Below, piece after piece: positions 34,659 through 45,168 of a stretch of 64,000 bases of DNA. This DNA comes from Auxenochlorella pyrenoidosa (Eukaryota > Chlorophyta > Trebouxiophyceae > Chlorellales > Chlorellaceae). The notes below the pieces were generated by a model, which saw nothing but the letters and a program-made list of their open reading frames with translations, had not been told where the DNA came from and ran no database searches. The stretch spans positions 183,749 through 247,748 of the forward strand of contig KQ482017.1 in NCBI GenBank assembly GCA_001430745.1, written 5' to 3'. Positions within the stretch are counted from its first letter, which is position 1; each line of letters begins with the position of its first letter. Both the position numbers and the translations under genes were made by a program.

Positions 34659-37637
34659 ATGCAAGCAATCTGCAGCTCTCGGGCGATCCGTCCGTCTGGT
34701 CTGCGCAGGGCCAACCTTGGTGCTTCCAGGCTGCCCAGCCCAGTTAGCACTTACAGGTCACTGTTGGTGAACAAAGCGACCAAGGTGGGGCCCCGCGAGC
34801 GCAGAGAGGCAACATGGGGCTTCCGCCGGCTCTGCGGTGCCGCACCTCCGGATACCTGATATACTGAGTCAGACGCGCTCCCCTGCTTCCCAGCCGCCTG
34901 CCACTCCCATCGCCACGAGCCGCCCCGCAGGAGGACGAGCAGAAGAAGGTGGAGGCTCTGGAGGAGAGCCTCAAGAAGAGCGGGCTGGACAGGGAGCGGG
35001 CGCAGCAGGTGCTGGCGGCGTGGACGGCTGCGGTGAAGGGCTCTGGCGGCGGCGATGGCAAGGAGGTCACTCCGGAGGACCTGCGCCGGGTGAGGAGGGG
35101 CTTCTGCTGGCTCGCATGATTAAGATGCCAGCCAGCTCCTGCAGTCTTACCCAGGGCTGGGCTAACAGGTACGGCAGGCCCCGAGCACCCGCCAGCTGGC
35201 ATGCCCCCACGCCCTGCTCCACCAGCTGCCCGTGCGGCGGCCCCTGCTGGCTGCAGGTCCTTGTGAAGCAGGGCGGCAGGTTCTCGCTGCTGGTGGTCAT
35301 CCAGATCCTGCTGGACATTGGCGCTGCGTATGGCGCGCTGGTGGCAGGTGGGCCGCCCTGGCAGCCACGCAGCCCGTGCTGGTTCTCGGGCGGTGATGCA
35401 GGCGGCCCAGCAGCGACTTGCTCGCCCAGAGGCGCAGGGTTAGGCCACGATTCTGCCTCCTGCCTCGTGCGCAACTGCGTCAACGCTCCTGTCTGTCCAT
35501 GTGGCCAGCGTGGTGAATGCAGCCCTGGGCGGTGTGCCCTGCCCCCCTGCCCAAACAAGCCCAAACAAGCAAGCAAGCCCAAACAAGCAAACAAGCCCTG
35601 CCCCCCCCGGCCCACCCGCAGGCACCTTCCTGGGCGAGGCGGCGCAGCAAGGGGGCGGCGGGCTGGCGGTTGCCCTGCAGGCCTTCGCGTACATTGTCAG
35701 TGGATACTATGCGACTGGAGGTGGGAGGGAAGGGGACTCTGGGTGCCCGGCTACGTGTGCAGTGTTCGGGGGCAATAAGGGCAGCTTGCACGCTTGTCGG
35801 TGCAGTGTTCGGGGGCAATAAGGGCAGCTTGCACGCTTGTCGGTGAACCAGAGGCATTTAAGGGTCGAGGCGCTGCTTCGGCGCATGCATGCATTGCATG
35901 TGTGCTCCTCCTCAACTCCGACCTGTGTGAAGCCAATCAACGCGCGTGGCTATCACTCCCTGCGCCGTGCAGCCTTGTTTGACTTCTTCAAGCTTGGCAT
36001 GCTGCTGGTGGCTACCTACCAATTCAACGTGAACTCAGGCATGCCCACATCCTCTTTTCACACTTCTTTTCACACCTGAACTCCTGATGCAACATATGAC
36101 AGATTCGACTGTCTGCGTGAATGGCAGCAATGGCAGGGAATGCGTGTGATTCCTGCTGCTCTGCTCCGACCACAGTGCTGGCTTGGCCCACTTGTGCCCC
36201 CTGTGGTTGCAGCTGCCTTCCTCGCGGCCGTCCAAGACCTCGCCGGCACCAGCGCCACGGGCCTTGGAACCGTGAGTGCTTGCACTGCCTCCCCGCATGT
36301 TGGCAGGCCTCTGAGAGCTGTGTCTTCTGCGGTTTGCTGCCGCCGGCCTCTGCAGCACAGCCATGAATGCGACGTGCCCTCCAATCTTGTTTGCAGGTGG
36401 ACAAGGCTGTGGAGGCAGTCAACACGGTGAAGGTGCGCGCCCTGCAGCAGAACGGCAGGCTTCAACATGCAAGCTGATTCCTACCGCCCCTAGTTATAAA
36501 ATGAAACAAATGCCATGAGCTGGCGGGCCTGGACATCGCAGCATGTGCCTTGGCGGGTGCTGGGTTTGCAGCAACCTTGCGCTGCACATGCTCCTTCCTG
36601 CTGCAGGTCATTGCTGGCTTGAACAAGATGGCAGACCTCCTCAAGGTGAGGGCCGGCTTAGCTCTGGCATGCCACAGGATCGTGTCGCATCGCGTGGGTG
36701 CAATGCCCCTGACAGCAGGCATGGCTGTCCCATTGGAGGCCTACTGTTTCCAGCTGCATCCGGTTCCTGCCTCTGCGCACCTGCAGGAGAAGCAGGGCGG
36801 AGCGGTGGCCACCAGCCCCAGCATGCTCAAGGATCTGGCTGTCTATCTGACGCTTGAGAAGGCGCAGGTGTGAGGGGCAGGGGGGGCGTGACCCGGAGAC
36901 AGGCTGCCCAGGCCGCCGGCTGCAAGTAGGGCTGCCTGCCAATGCAGCACTGCACCTGGCAGCAATGCCGGCCCCTGAGACGTGCGCCCCTGCCACTCGC
37001 ACCGTTGCCGCTGTGCCCCGCCCTGCAGCGGCTCTATGGGTTTGACCCTGCCAAGTATGGCATCACCGAGGCGCAGGCGGCGGAGATTGCAACATGCTTC
37101 ACTGGCGAGTTCACTGCAGCGTGTTTGGGGGTCTGTGCTGCCCTCTCCCGAGTATGGGCTCTGCCCAGCCATGCCTTGGGGCTGCATGCCTCCCCGTCGC
37201 ATGCATCCACCGGTACACCTGCAACTGTCTCCACTTGCTGCCCCTTGCCCTGCAGCGTACGATGCCGACGACAACGGCGTGCTGTCCCTTGATGAGTTCC
37301 AGCGGCTCTGGTGGGGGCAGGGGCGGGGCAGGGCTGTGCAGTGAGGCGGGGGGTGCGTGCCAGAGACAGCGGCGCCCGGGAGCTGGCAACGGCATGTGGT
37401 GAAAGGATTGGAAGGATGCATGCTTGGCCCTTGCTGAACCGCTGTGCCACGCTGCACTCGACGGCGGCAATGTTGCTGAGCTTCAGCCGACGCCCTCTCT
37501 CGACCTCCCCCTGCAGCGCCCAGTTTGCGCCCGAGCTGTCGGCGGCCGAGGTGAAGGCCGGCCTGCAGATTCTGGACAGCAACAAGGATGGTCAGATCCA
37601 ACTTAGCGAGTTTGTGGAGTGGTGGCTCAAGAAGTGA
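34659..37637 (+). CDS. Plastid-targeted membrane protein with two C-terminal EF hands
   Basis: Predicted 335 residues from 12 exons, all phases consistent. The N-terminus (MQAICSSRAIRPSGLRRANL..., Ser/Arg/Pro-rich, almost no acidic residues) looks like a chloroplast transit peptide. Residues ~43-95 are a charged helix (DEQKKVEALEESLKKSGLD). Two to three hydrophobic segments follow (LLVVIQILLDIGAAYGALVAG, cut here as an approximate span; LAVALQAFAYIVSGYYATG; FKLGMLLVATYQFNV), then amphipathic helices. The C-terminus has two EF-hand loops with full Ca ligands, DADDNGVLSLDE and DSNKDGQIQLSE, ending VEWWLKK. A calcium-responsive envelope or thylakoid protein is inferred; I recognise no named family. 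Introns at 36039 and 37105 have GC donors (CTCAG|GCATGC, CACTG|GCGAGT). Confidence 0.65.
35757..35845. repeat. Tandem duplication, ~43-bp unit, in EF-hand gene intron
   Basis: GTGTTCGGGGGCAATAAGGG ... CACGCTTGTCGGTG occurs twice in a row, almost identical, in the intron 35721-35972. Confidence 0.85.
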
Positions 37638-38092
37638 TGGCAGGAGCTAGGCACGCCCACGCCTGACGGGCGCAGCAGCAGCAGCAGCGGGCGTGCCGGG
37701 AAGCCCGCCAGGCCACATCCCCGCTGCCAGCATGCTCGTAGCCCAAGCAGGGGCTCATTCTTTTGCAGTTTCATCCCAGCTTTGGCTCCCTGAACCAGGG
37801 CAGCGGGTGCAGCACCCAGTGTGCTCCTTGCGACTCCCGCTGCTGCGCCCCGCTGGCGCAGCAGGCTAGACACCTCCAACTCTCACATGGCGGCCTCCCT
37901 GCTTGCATCGCCTTTCTGCTGTTCATCCTTTGACAACCGCTTGCCCGCACTTTTGCGCTTGCCTCGGGGCGAGTCAAACACTCCCACTGGCCTGCGGGCA
38001 CCTCGGGCGGTTGCCGCATTCGTAAAGTGTGGCGATCAGCAGTACGGCGCCATTGAAAAGTACCACAGTCAGGGCGCGAACGTTTAGCAGGC
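37638..38092. other. Intergenic region EF-hand / bestrophin 1
   Basis: An ATG at 37887 could start a Ser/Leu/Arg-rich leader (MAASLLASPFCCSS...) with a phase-0 donor (GCATTC|GTAAAG near 38022). It is a possible alternative first exon for the bestrophin, but the exon starting at 38093 is preferred. Confidence 0.4.
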
Positions 38093-41000
38093 ATGTCGCA
38101 GGGTACCGTCCTCTGTGGGCAGGCCGTGGTAGTGGGCCTGCAAGCACCTCTGGCGCGCTCCAGGGCGGCCAGGGGGCTTAAGGCAGCCGGCATTAGACTG
38201 CCGCCGAGGCGACAGCTCTCCACGGCCCCAAAGGTGAGCTCCGCCAGCGAGCCGAGGGTCGGCGGCAGGGGTGGCTGGAGGTAGGAGCATACCACCCCTA
38301 CCACACATGCTCTGTAAGCCTACTTGCGTTGACTGACGCCTCCCTCGGTGTCTTGAAAGTGACAGTAAGGGCTCATGCCTTGGCTCCGATTGCTTGCTGC
38401 CGCTGCAGGCCCACCTGCAGTCGGCCGCCGCTGCCGCCACCGCCGCCGCCGCTGCCACCGCACCCAAGGAGGGTCTGCAGCTGTTCCCTGGCGATGATGT
38501 CATGGAGTCTGGGCGCAAGGAGATGCGCGCGGTGAGCAAGGGTTGCCTGCCGTGACCCTGCAGCCCCGATGCATGCACCCATGGCTGCCCTAGCTATGCA
38601 GCTTGCATGCAGCCCCTGCAGCCGAAACGTTCCTCTGCTTGTTTCACCCTGCATAGCTGACAGGGCCCGCTTGTGTTGCGCAGGTGTTTGATGTGGACCG
38701 CTGGGTGGTGCACCGCTCCACCGACCGCTACTTCCGCCACATGGCCTCCATCCTCACGTGCGCACCGCAACGCCGCCTCGCGCGCTTGCCGATGCTGCCG
38801 CGCGCCGCGCTGTCGATGCCTCAGGCCAGCAGGCAGGCCTGGCCTGCTGCAAGGAGTCTGCGCATGAGTGAATGATCAATTAGTATCAAAGCTTGCATCG
38901 GTTGCCCTGCAGGTCGCGCGTGCTGTACGGCCTGTGGAAGCCTCTGGCCTACGTGACAGCCATCTCTGCGGCGGTGTGCGCGTACGGCAGCGCCTTCAAG
39001 GTGCGACAAAGCACATGCGTCCCGCTCCCTCGTGGACAGGCGCAGCAGCAGCGCAATGTCGGCGCGTGGTGCTTGTCCTGGCCACCCGTGCTGCCCTTCC
39101 CTTTTGCAGTTGCGGTCGCATCTCCGGCTTTTTAACCCGGGCTGTAAGCCTCCCGGCCGCTTGTCTGCAGGCCAACCTGCTGCCAGCTTTCATGCCTGCG
39201 CTGGACTCCAAGGTCAAGGAGCTGTTTGGCATGACCAGCTTCGCGCTGGCTCTGCTGCTGGTGGGTGAACCGACATAAACAATCGCCTCTCAACCCCAGC
39301 AGCAATTTTCGGCATCGAGTGCTGACAATATGCTGGCGGTCGTCTCACAGCGGATTGCTTGCCTGGTGGCATGCACGCAGGTGTTCCGCACCAACGCAAG
39401 CTATGCGCGCTGGGACGAGGGCCGCAAGATGTGGGGCATGGTGCTGAACCGCACCAGGGACATCTGCCGCCTGGTGAGGGGGCTGGCAGCATGCTTGCGT
39501 GCTTGATTGTTTGGGCTTAAGTCTGTCTGCAACGGAATGCACCTAGGCGCGCTAGCTTGGCAGAAAACCGATTTGGTCTCCCCCATGGCCCAGCTCCCCC
39601 GGGTCTGCACAGGCCCAGCCCCAACAGCCTGCCTTGCGCGCCTCCCCTCTGCAGGGCCTGACCTGGATCGGCGACGACAAGCGCGAGCTGCGCGCCATGC
39701 TGCTGCGCTGGGCGCCCGCCTTCAGCAAGTCGCTCATGTGCCACCTGCGCAAGGGGGAGGACCTGCGCGAGGAGCTCGAGGTGGGCTTCCAGCTCGCATG
39801 CATTGTTTTTTGCAGTGTCCACGATAAGGTGTTGTTGCGGCTGCCCCATGTGGATGCACGAGGGAACATCAGTGGTGTGCCCAGTATGCGCCGCTGGTGT
39901 CTGCTCTGGCGCCCAGGAGAGCACACTCATGCCGCTGCCGCCCCTCTTGCTGCTCCGCAGGGCATCCTGCTGCCGCATGAGATCGATGGCGTGCTGCGGG
40001 CGCAGCACCGGCCCAACTATGTGCTGCAGGTGCTGCTGCCGCATCGGGCGGGTGGGGCTGGATGGGTGCAGCAAGCGGGAGCAGCGCTGCACTCAACCTG
40101 CCGGCCTCCCAGGCCCCTCAATGGGCTCAATGCTCTGTCCACCCTTGCCTGATGTGCGTGTTCCGTTCCCCCCTCCCGTCTGCCTGCCCGCAGGTGCTGT
40201 CCCAGATTGTGCGGGCCGCGGGCCTGCCCAACGCGCCCACCCTGCGCATGGAGGAGGACCTGACCGCCTTCGAGGACAACCTGGGCGGCTGCGAGCGCCT
40301 GCTGCGCACCCCCATCCCGCTCTTCTACACACGGTGCGGCAGCTGTCGTTCGTGCCCCGCTCTGTGCCCTGCTCTTTGCACGACATCACTGCTGGTACCC
40401 TGGACACGTGGCTTTCCGACGAGTGCTGGCCCACAGCCTGGGCACCAGTCGTTGAGCTGCGCAGCTTTGTCCCGTCCTGAGAGGGGGAGCATGGCGGCCC
40501 CCTGTCGCATGTGCCGATGCGGTGAGACCTACTTACGCCCAAACACTCAAGTGGCGCCCCCCCCTGCTCTGCAGGCACACGTCGCGCTTCCTCATGATCT
40601 GGCTCACGTGCCTGCCCTTTGCGCTGTTCAGCACCTGCGGCCTGGGCACCATCCCGCTGGTCTTCCTGATCGCCTTCCTGCTGCTGGGTGAGGCCCTCCT
40701 GCCACTCACGGCTCAGAAGTGGCCTCTCTGCTGGCCTGCGCTGTTCCGCAGCCTGTGGCATAGCGCCGCAAAAGGGTCGCAACTGTGCATTTGCATGAAG
40801 CTTGAGCAACTGGGCAATTCATGTTGGGTTCGTCTGGTTGCGGCGGTGCCTTCCTGCAGGCATCGACAAGATTGGCGTGAGCATCGAGGAGCCCTTCTCC
40901 ATTCTGGCGCTCGAGGCCATTTCTGGCACCGCGCTGGCCAATGTCCGCGAGCTGGCGGCGATGCACGACAGCGTGGACAGCGCGCTGGGTGCCAGCGCCG

Positions 41001-41104
41001 CTGCTGGCAGCGCCGCGAATGGTGCGGGCCCCGGCGCCAACGGCCACGCCGCGGCAGACGTCTCTGCTGCCGCCATGGTTGCCCTGGCTGCTGCTACTGC
41101 ATGA
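38093..41104 (+). CDS. Bestrophin-like anion channel, tandem copy 1
   Basis: Bestrophin/UPF0187 channel of the thylakoid type (related to plant VCCN1 and Chlamydomonas BST1-3), conducting Cl- or HCO3-. It has 433 residues in 11 exons. A transit-like leader (MSQGTVLCGQAVVVGLQAPL..., Arg/Ala-rich) is followed by an Ala-rich linker. The channel core carries the family motifs: RWVVHRSTDRYFRHM, SRVLYGLWKPLAYV, LTSFALALLLV-type helix at MTSFALALLLVFRTNASYAR, RWDEGRKMWGMVLNRTRD, FLMIWLTCLPFALFSTCGL and the calcium-clasp-like GIDKIGVSIEEPFSILAL. The C-terminal tail is Ala/Gly-rich. All introns are GT-AG. In Chlamydomonas, thylakoid bestrophins feed bicarbonate to the pyrenoid-traversing lumen; a similar role is inferred only from family and lineage. 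Confidence 0.9.
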
Positions 41105-41969
41105 AGTAGCAGCATTCAAGCGCTGCCCAGTGCAGCGAGTACCCTAGCTTGCAAAGCGCCGCTTGTTTGATTGTGTGCTCACTTGGCCCTTGTTTCTCGA
41201 AGGAAAACCCTCCTTGAGTCTCTGTCCCAGCTTGCTGCTGCCACAGCCCACCGTACTAGCATCCCAACTTGCTTTCATTTATCTGCCCCAATTTCTGCCC
41301 GCCTCTCCGTGCGCGCCAGGACCTGAACGCCCCATCCTGGCCTGCGCTTTCACAACTTGGAAATGTACGTTGCGCTCTTGCCGCACCCCCACATGGGAGG
41401 CCATTTGTACCCTTCCCCAGCCACATTGAGCTGCTCTCAGCTGCTGCTGCACCAAAAACTGAAGAACGAACTCAACTTTGAAAGAGACCCGTCTTTAAAA
41501 ACTCCACTACACATGCGACAGCTAGGGTTCCCGAGCGCCAGAGGTGCTGCCGCTGTGGTGAGGGGAGCTGGCAGCGCACTTGTGCTCAGAATTTTAAAGC
41601 TGCTTTCTTTATGGTGTATTAGGGGGAACACCTGCACAATTGCACTGAATCCGCGGAAACATGTGATCTGCCCCAGCTTGAGGAACAGGGCTGCCAGGCT
41701 CAAGGCGGCTGTGGCCCAGCTCGCGAGCGGAGCTCAGCTGGCAGTGGGATCGGAGACTTTCCGACCTCCGCATCTGGAGCCGCCGTCTCCCTTGATTGCT
41801 TGTATACATCAAACCCTTCTGCTGTGGCAGGCCTCCCACCCAGTCTGAGCCATCTGCGATTCTACTTTGGTACTCTTCTGAGGCCCTCGCCCCCGCTTGA
41901 CTAAGAACCTACTGTGCATCAGATCGCCTAACAGCAAGGCCGGCGGCCTGCCGGGGGGTGTTGGTGGAA
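41105..41969. other. Region between the tandem bestrophins
   Basis: 865 bp with no recognised exon; likely 3' UTR of copy 1 and promoter of copy 2. Lower GC than the flanking genes. Confidence 0.4.
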
Positions 41970-44713
41970 ATGCCGGGGGTAGTGAACTGTTCACGCGCGG
42001 ACGCGCCAGCTGTGGCTTGGAAGGAGCCTTGTAGGCAACATGGAGTCGTTAGGAGGACCCAGCGGGCGCAGAGGAGCCTGCAGGTGAGTCTACTCCCGTG
42101 GCGGCTGCCTGGCGCAGTATTGCTTGCACAGGCGGGAAGTGTGCTTGCAGGGCCTGGGCACTGATCAGGCTGGTGATCTCAACTCTGTCGGCTCTGCACC
42201 CCTTGCCGCTGCAGGTGCCACAAGCTATGGCTCCCGGAGCATTTGCAACCACAGCGCTGGCCCGGCATCCGCTGCCCACGCTGCAAGCCGAGGGCGCCGG
42301 CAGCCGCGCGGCCGGGCCGTTCCTGCTCGGCGACAGCCTCATGGAGGCCTCCCGCCCCGAGCTGCGCTCGGTATTTGATGCTGACAGCTGGGAGGCGCTG
42401 CGCTGCACAGACCGCTATTTCCATCACATCCTGGAGACGCACAGGCGAGTGGGCCCCTGTGTGCAGAGTTGAGTGCACCTCTAGTTGTCGTGTCCTTGCA
42501 CGGTGGACGATGTCTAGTTTTATTTTTGCCGGCTTTGTGGTTGGCGGCAGGTGTTCCAACTTTCTCTAGTGCCAAACGACCTGCCCCATGCAGGTCCAGG
42601 ATCCTGCTGGGCATGGCAAAGCCGCTGGCGCATGTGGCGGCTGCCTCAGCGGTGGCCTGCGCCTGCGGAGCGGCAATGCAGGTGCGGCTGCTGGCTGCGC
42701 GACCCGGGGCTGTGCTGCATGCCTTGCTCAGGCGCTGAGCCCCCGATTTCTTGATTTCAAGACACTGTGCGTGTGTCCTAGCGGCGTCTCCGCCCCGTCA
42801 CTGCTGCAGGCTGGCCTGCTACCTGCATTCCTGCCAGCGCTGGGCGGCCAGCTGAAGGAGCTCTTCAACCTCACAAGCTTCGCGCTGTCGCTCCTGCTGG
42901 TGAGGTGCCACGCAGCATCTGCAGATACTTTTGATGTGTGTGCCTAAATGAGCACTTCCCCCTCTGGCCGTCTTTTAACCAGATCGCATGTGCTGACCTG
43001 GTGTCCGCAGGTCTTCCGCACCAACAGCAGCTACGCACGGTGGGAAGAGGGCCGCCGGCTGTGGGGCCAGGTGCTCAACCGCACCCGCGACGTCTGCCGC
43101 CTGGTGAGGGGGCCGGCGGGACGGCTGTCTGCGCCCCTGTTTGTCTGGTGCCCGGTACAACATTGTCGAGCTAGCCGCACTGTCGGGCTAGCAGCACATC
43201 CAAGCGGACGAGACGAGCCATGCCTGGCCTGCTCATCGTCACCTGCAGGGCCTGGCCCAGCCCCGACAGCCTGCCTCGCATGCCTCCCCTCTGCAGGGCC
43301 TGGCCTGGGTCGGCGAGGAGGAGCGCCACGTGCGCGCGCTGCTGCTGCGGTGGGCGCCCGCCTTCAGCAGGGCGCTGATGTGCCACCTGCGCAAGGGGGA
43401 GGATCTGCGCGAGGAGCTCGAGGTGGGCGGTGGAGGCTTTGGTGCTTTAGTGGAGGGCTGTAGTTGTGTTTGGTGCCCCCGTTTGGCAGCCCTGCTCTGT
43501 GATTGTGTTTCACAACCTCGCATGCGCAGCCTCGTTTGCTGCTCAGCCCCTGTCGCACTCGCTCGGCTGGCTACAAATCCTCACACGCTCACCCCGCATG
43601 CACCCACCCACAGGGCGTGCTGCTGCCGTACGAAATTGACGCGCTCATGCAGGCGCAGCACCGGCCAAACTATGTGCTGCAGGTGGGCAGACATGCATTT
43701 TTGTGGACGGGATTGCAAATGCAATTCGGGAGGCGTGACCGTGAAGACCTAGCACGAGGCACTGCGCGCATCTCAGCCCTACGTAGCTGCTGCTCTCACT
43801 GTGCTGCACTGCAGGTGCTGACGCATGCTGTGCGCGCTGCGCGCGTGCCCGACCAGGTCGTGCTGCGCATGCACGACAGCCTGGCGCAGCTGGAGGATGC
43901 GCTGGGCGGCTGCGAGCGGCTGCTGCAGACGCCCGTGCCCATTTTCTACACACGGTGAGGGCTCATTGAGGCGCCTGCTGGGAGCACATTGTACATTGGA
44001 AATCGAGCACGCTGGGAGGCGAACATGCATCCGCACCTGGTGTGTGCTGCTTGCTTGGAGCCACCGCGTGCGGCTGGGTGGCTCGAGTGCTGACGCTGAA
44101 GGCTTTTTCCTGTGCTTGCTCCCCTGCAGGATGACCTCGCGCTTTCTGATGACCTGGATCACTGCGCTGCCCTTTGTGCTGTGGTCCACCTGCGGCCTCC
44201 TGGCCGCGCCCCTCTCCCTGCTCATCTCCTTCCTGCTCCTCGGTGAGCCGCCCATGGCTGCTCTCCTTCACCCTTGGCTGGCTTACCTGCGAATGCATAA
44301 TGCGCTCGTGCGCCACTCTGAGCTGCCATCAACTGCTGCTTCAGGTTTACGTCCCATCTGCCGCCCATCCCCACCTGCCTGGTTGCGTTGCAGGCATCGA
44401 CAAGATTGGCGTGAGCATCGAGGAGCCGTTCTCCATCCTGGCGCTGTCGGACATCGCAGACACCGCCGCTGGGGACGTGCACGAGCTGGCCGACATGCAC
44501 GGAAGCAGCCCCGAACAGCAGCACATGCCCTGCCCGGAGCTGGTGGGAGCGAGCGCCCTTGAGCCGTGCTGCTGCGGCATGCACAGCGAAGGCAGCAGCT
44601 CCGTCCAGCCCTTCAGCGAGGGCGCTCTGGCCCCGCTGGCTGCCGCAGCCCCTGACAGCCGAGCCCCTGCTGGGGGCGCACGCACAGCTGTGCTGGTGGG
44701 GGACGGCGCCTGA
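41970..44713 (+). CDS. Bestrophin-like anion channel, tandem copy 2
   Basis: Paralogue of the preceding gene in the same orientation; 460 residues in 10 exons (41970-42083, 42215-42444, 42594-42681, 42810-42899, 43011-43103, 43297-43422, 43614-43682, 43815-43954, 44130-44242, 44394-44713). The leader starts MPGVVNCSRADAPAVAWKEP and turns Arg/Gln-rich, unlike copy 1. The core matches copy 1: DRYFHHI, SRILLGMAKPLAHV, FNLTSFALSLLLVFRTNSSY, RWEEGRRLWGQVLNRTRD, CHLRKGEDLREELEG, AQHRPNYVLQV, SRFLMTWITALPFVLWSTCG and the identical GIDKIGVSIEEPFSILAL. The tail is divergent, with a CCCGMH patch. Consecutive core exons of 88, 90, 93, 126, 69, 140 and 113 nt are the same length in both genes. Copy 1 has an extra intron (38532-38683), and copy 2 has one GC donor (42445). 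Confidence 0.9.
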
Positions 44714-45168
44714 GCCGGCTCTTAGCTCGTTTCGACCAGGAAGGTGCAATGATAGTGCCTTGCGCCCCTTCCCCTTCATGCCCAGCGCCCCTTTCCTCCA
44801 TACCCCCGTCAGCATTTTTACGCACCGATGCGCAACCTCCTCCGGCCCACTGCGAACTCAACTGCAATTCTTCTCAGCTACCGCCCTCGTTCTTTTTACT
44901 GGCACGTACCAGATCCCTGTACCCGCGCTTTTTCCCCCTTGTCATTCCTCCATTCTTCGCGCACTCCCCTCTGCCTTCTGCCCGGTACAACTGCCATGTC
45001 CTAGCGATTCTCATTCTTAGTTTTCCCTGATTTGCGTAGTGGCACCACAATTGTTTGAGGCCGCAAATGAACCGACATTCCGTGTGACATGCACCCCCGG
45101 CGAATGCTTACAGCATAAGTGCAGACAGACAAGGGATGGTCAGCGATGTGGGGGAAGGGCTGGGACAC
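44714..45168. other. Convergent 3' region
   Basis: Between bestrophin 2 and the minus-strand membrane protein. TTACA at 45108-45112 (TGTAA on the minus strand) lies 57 nt after the minus gene's stop and is its likely poly(A) signal. Confidence 0.45.

Noticed and set aside
37887..38087. Separate small gene starting MAASLLASPF
   Set aside because: Ends quickly at a stop with no second exon of its own; may be an alternative bestrophin first exon.
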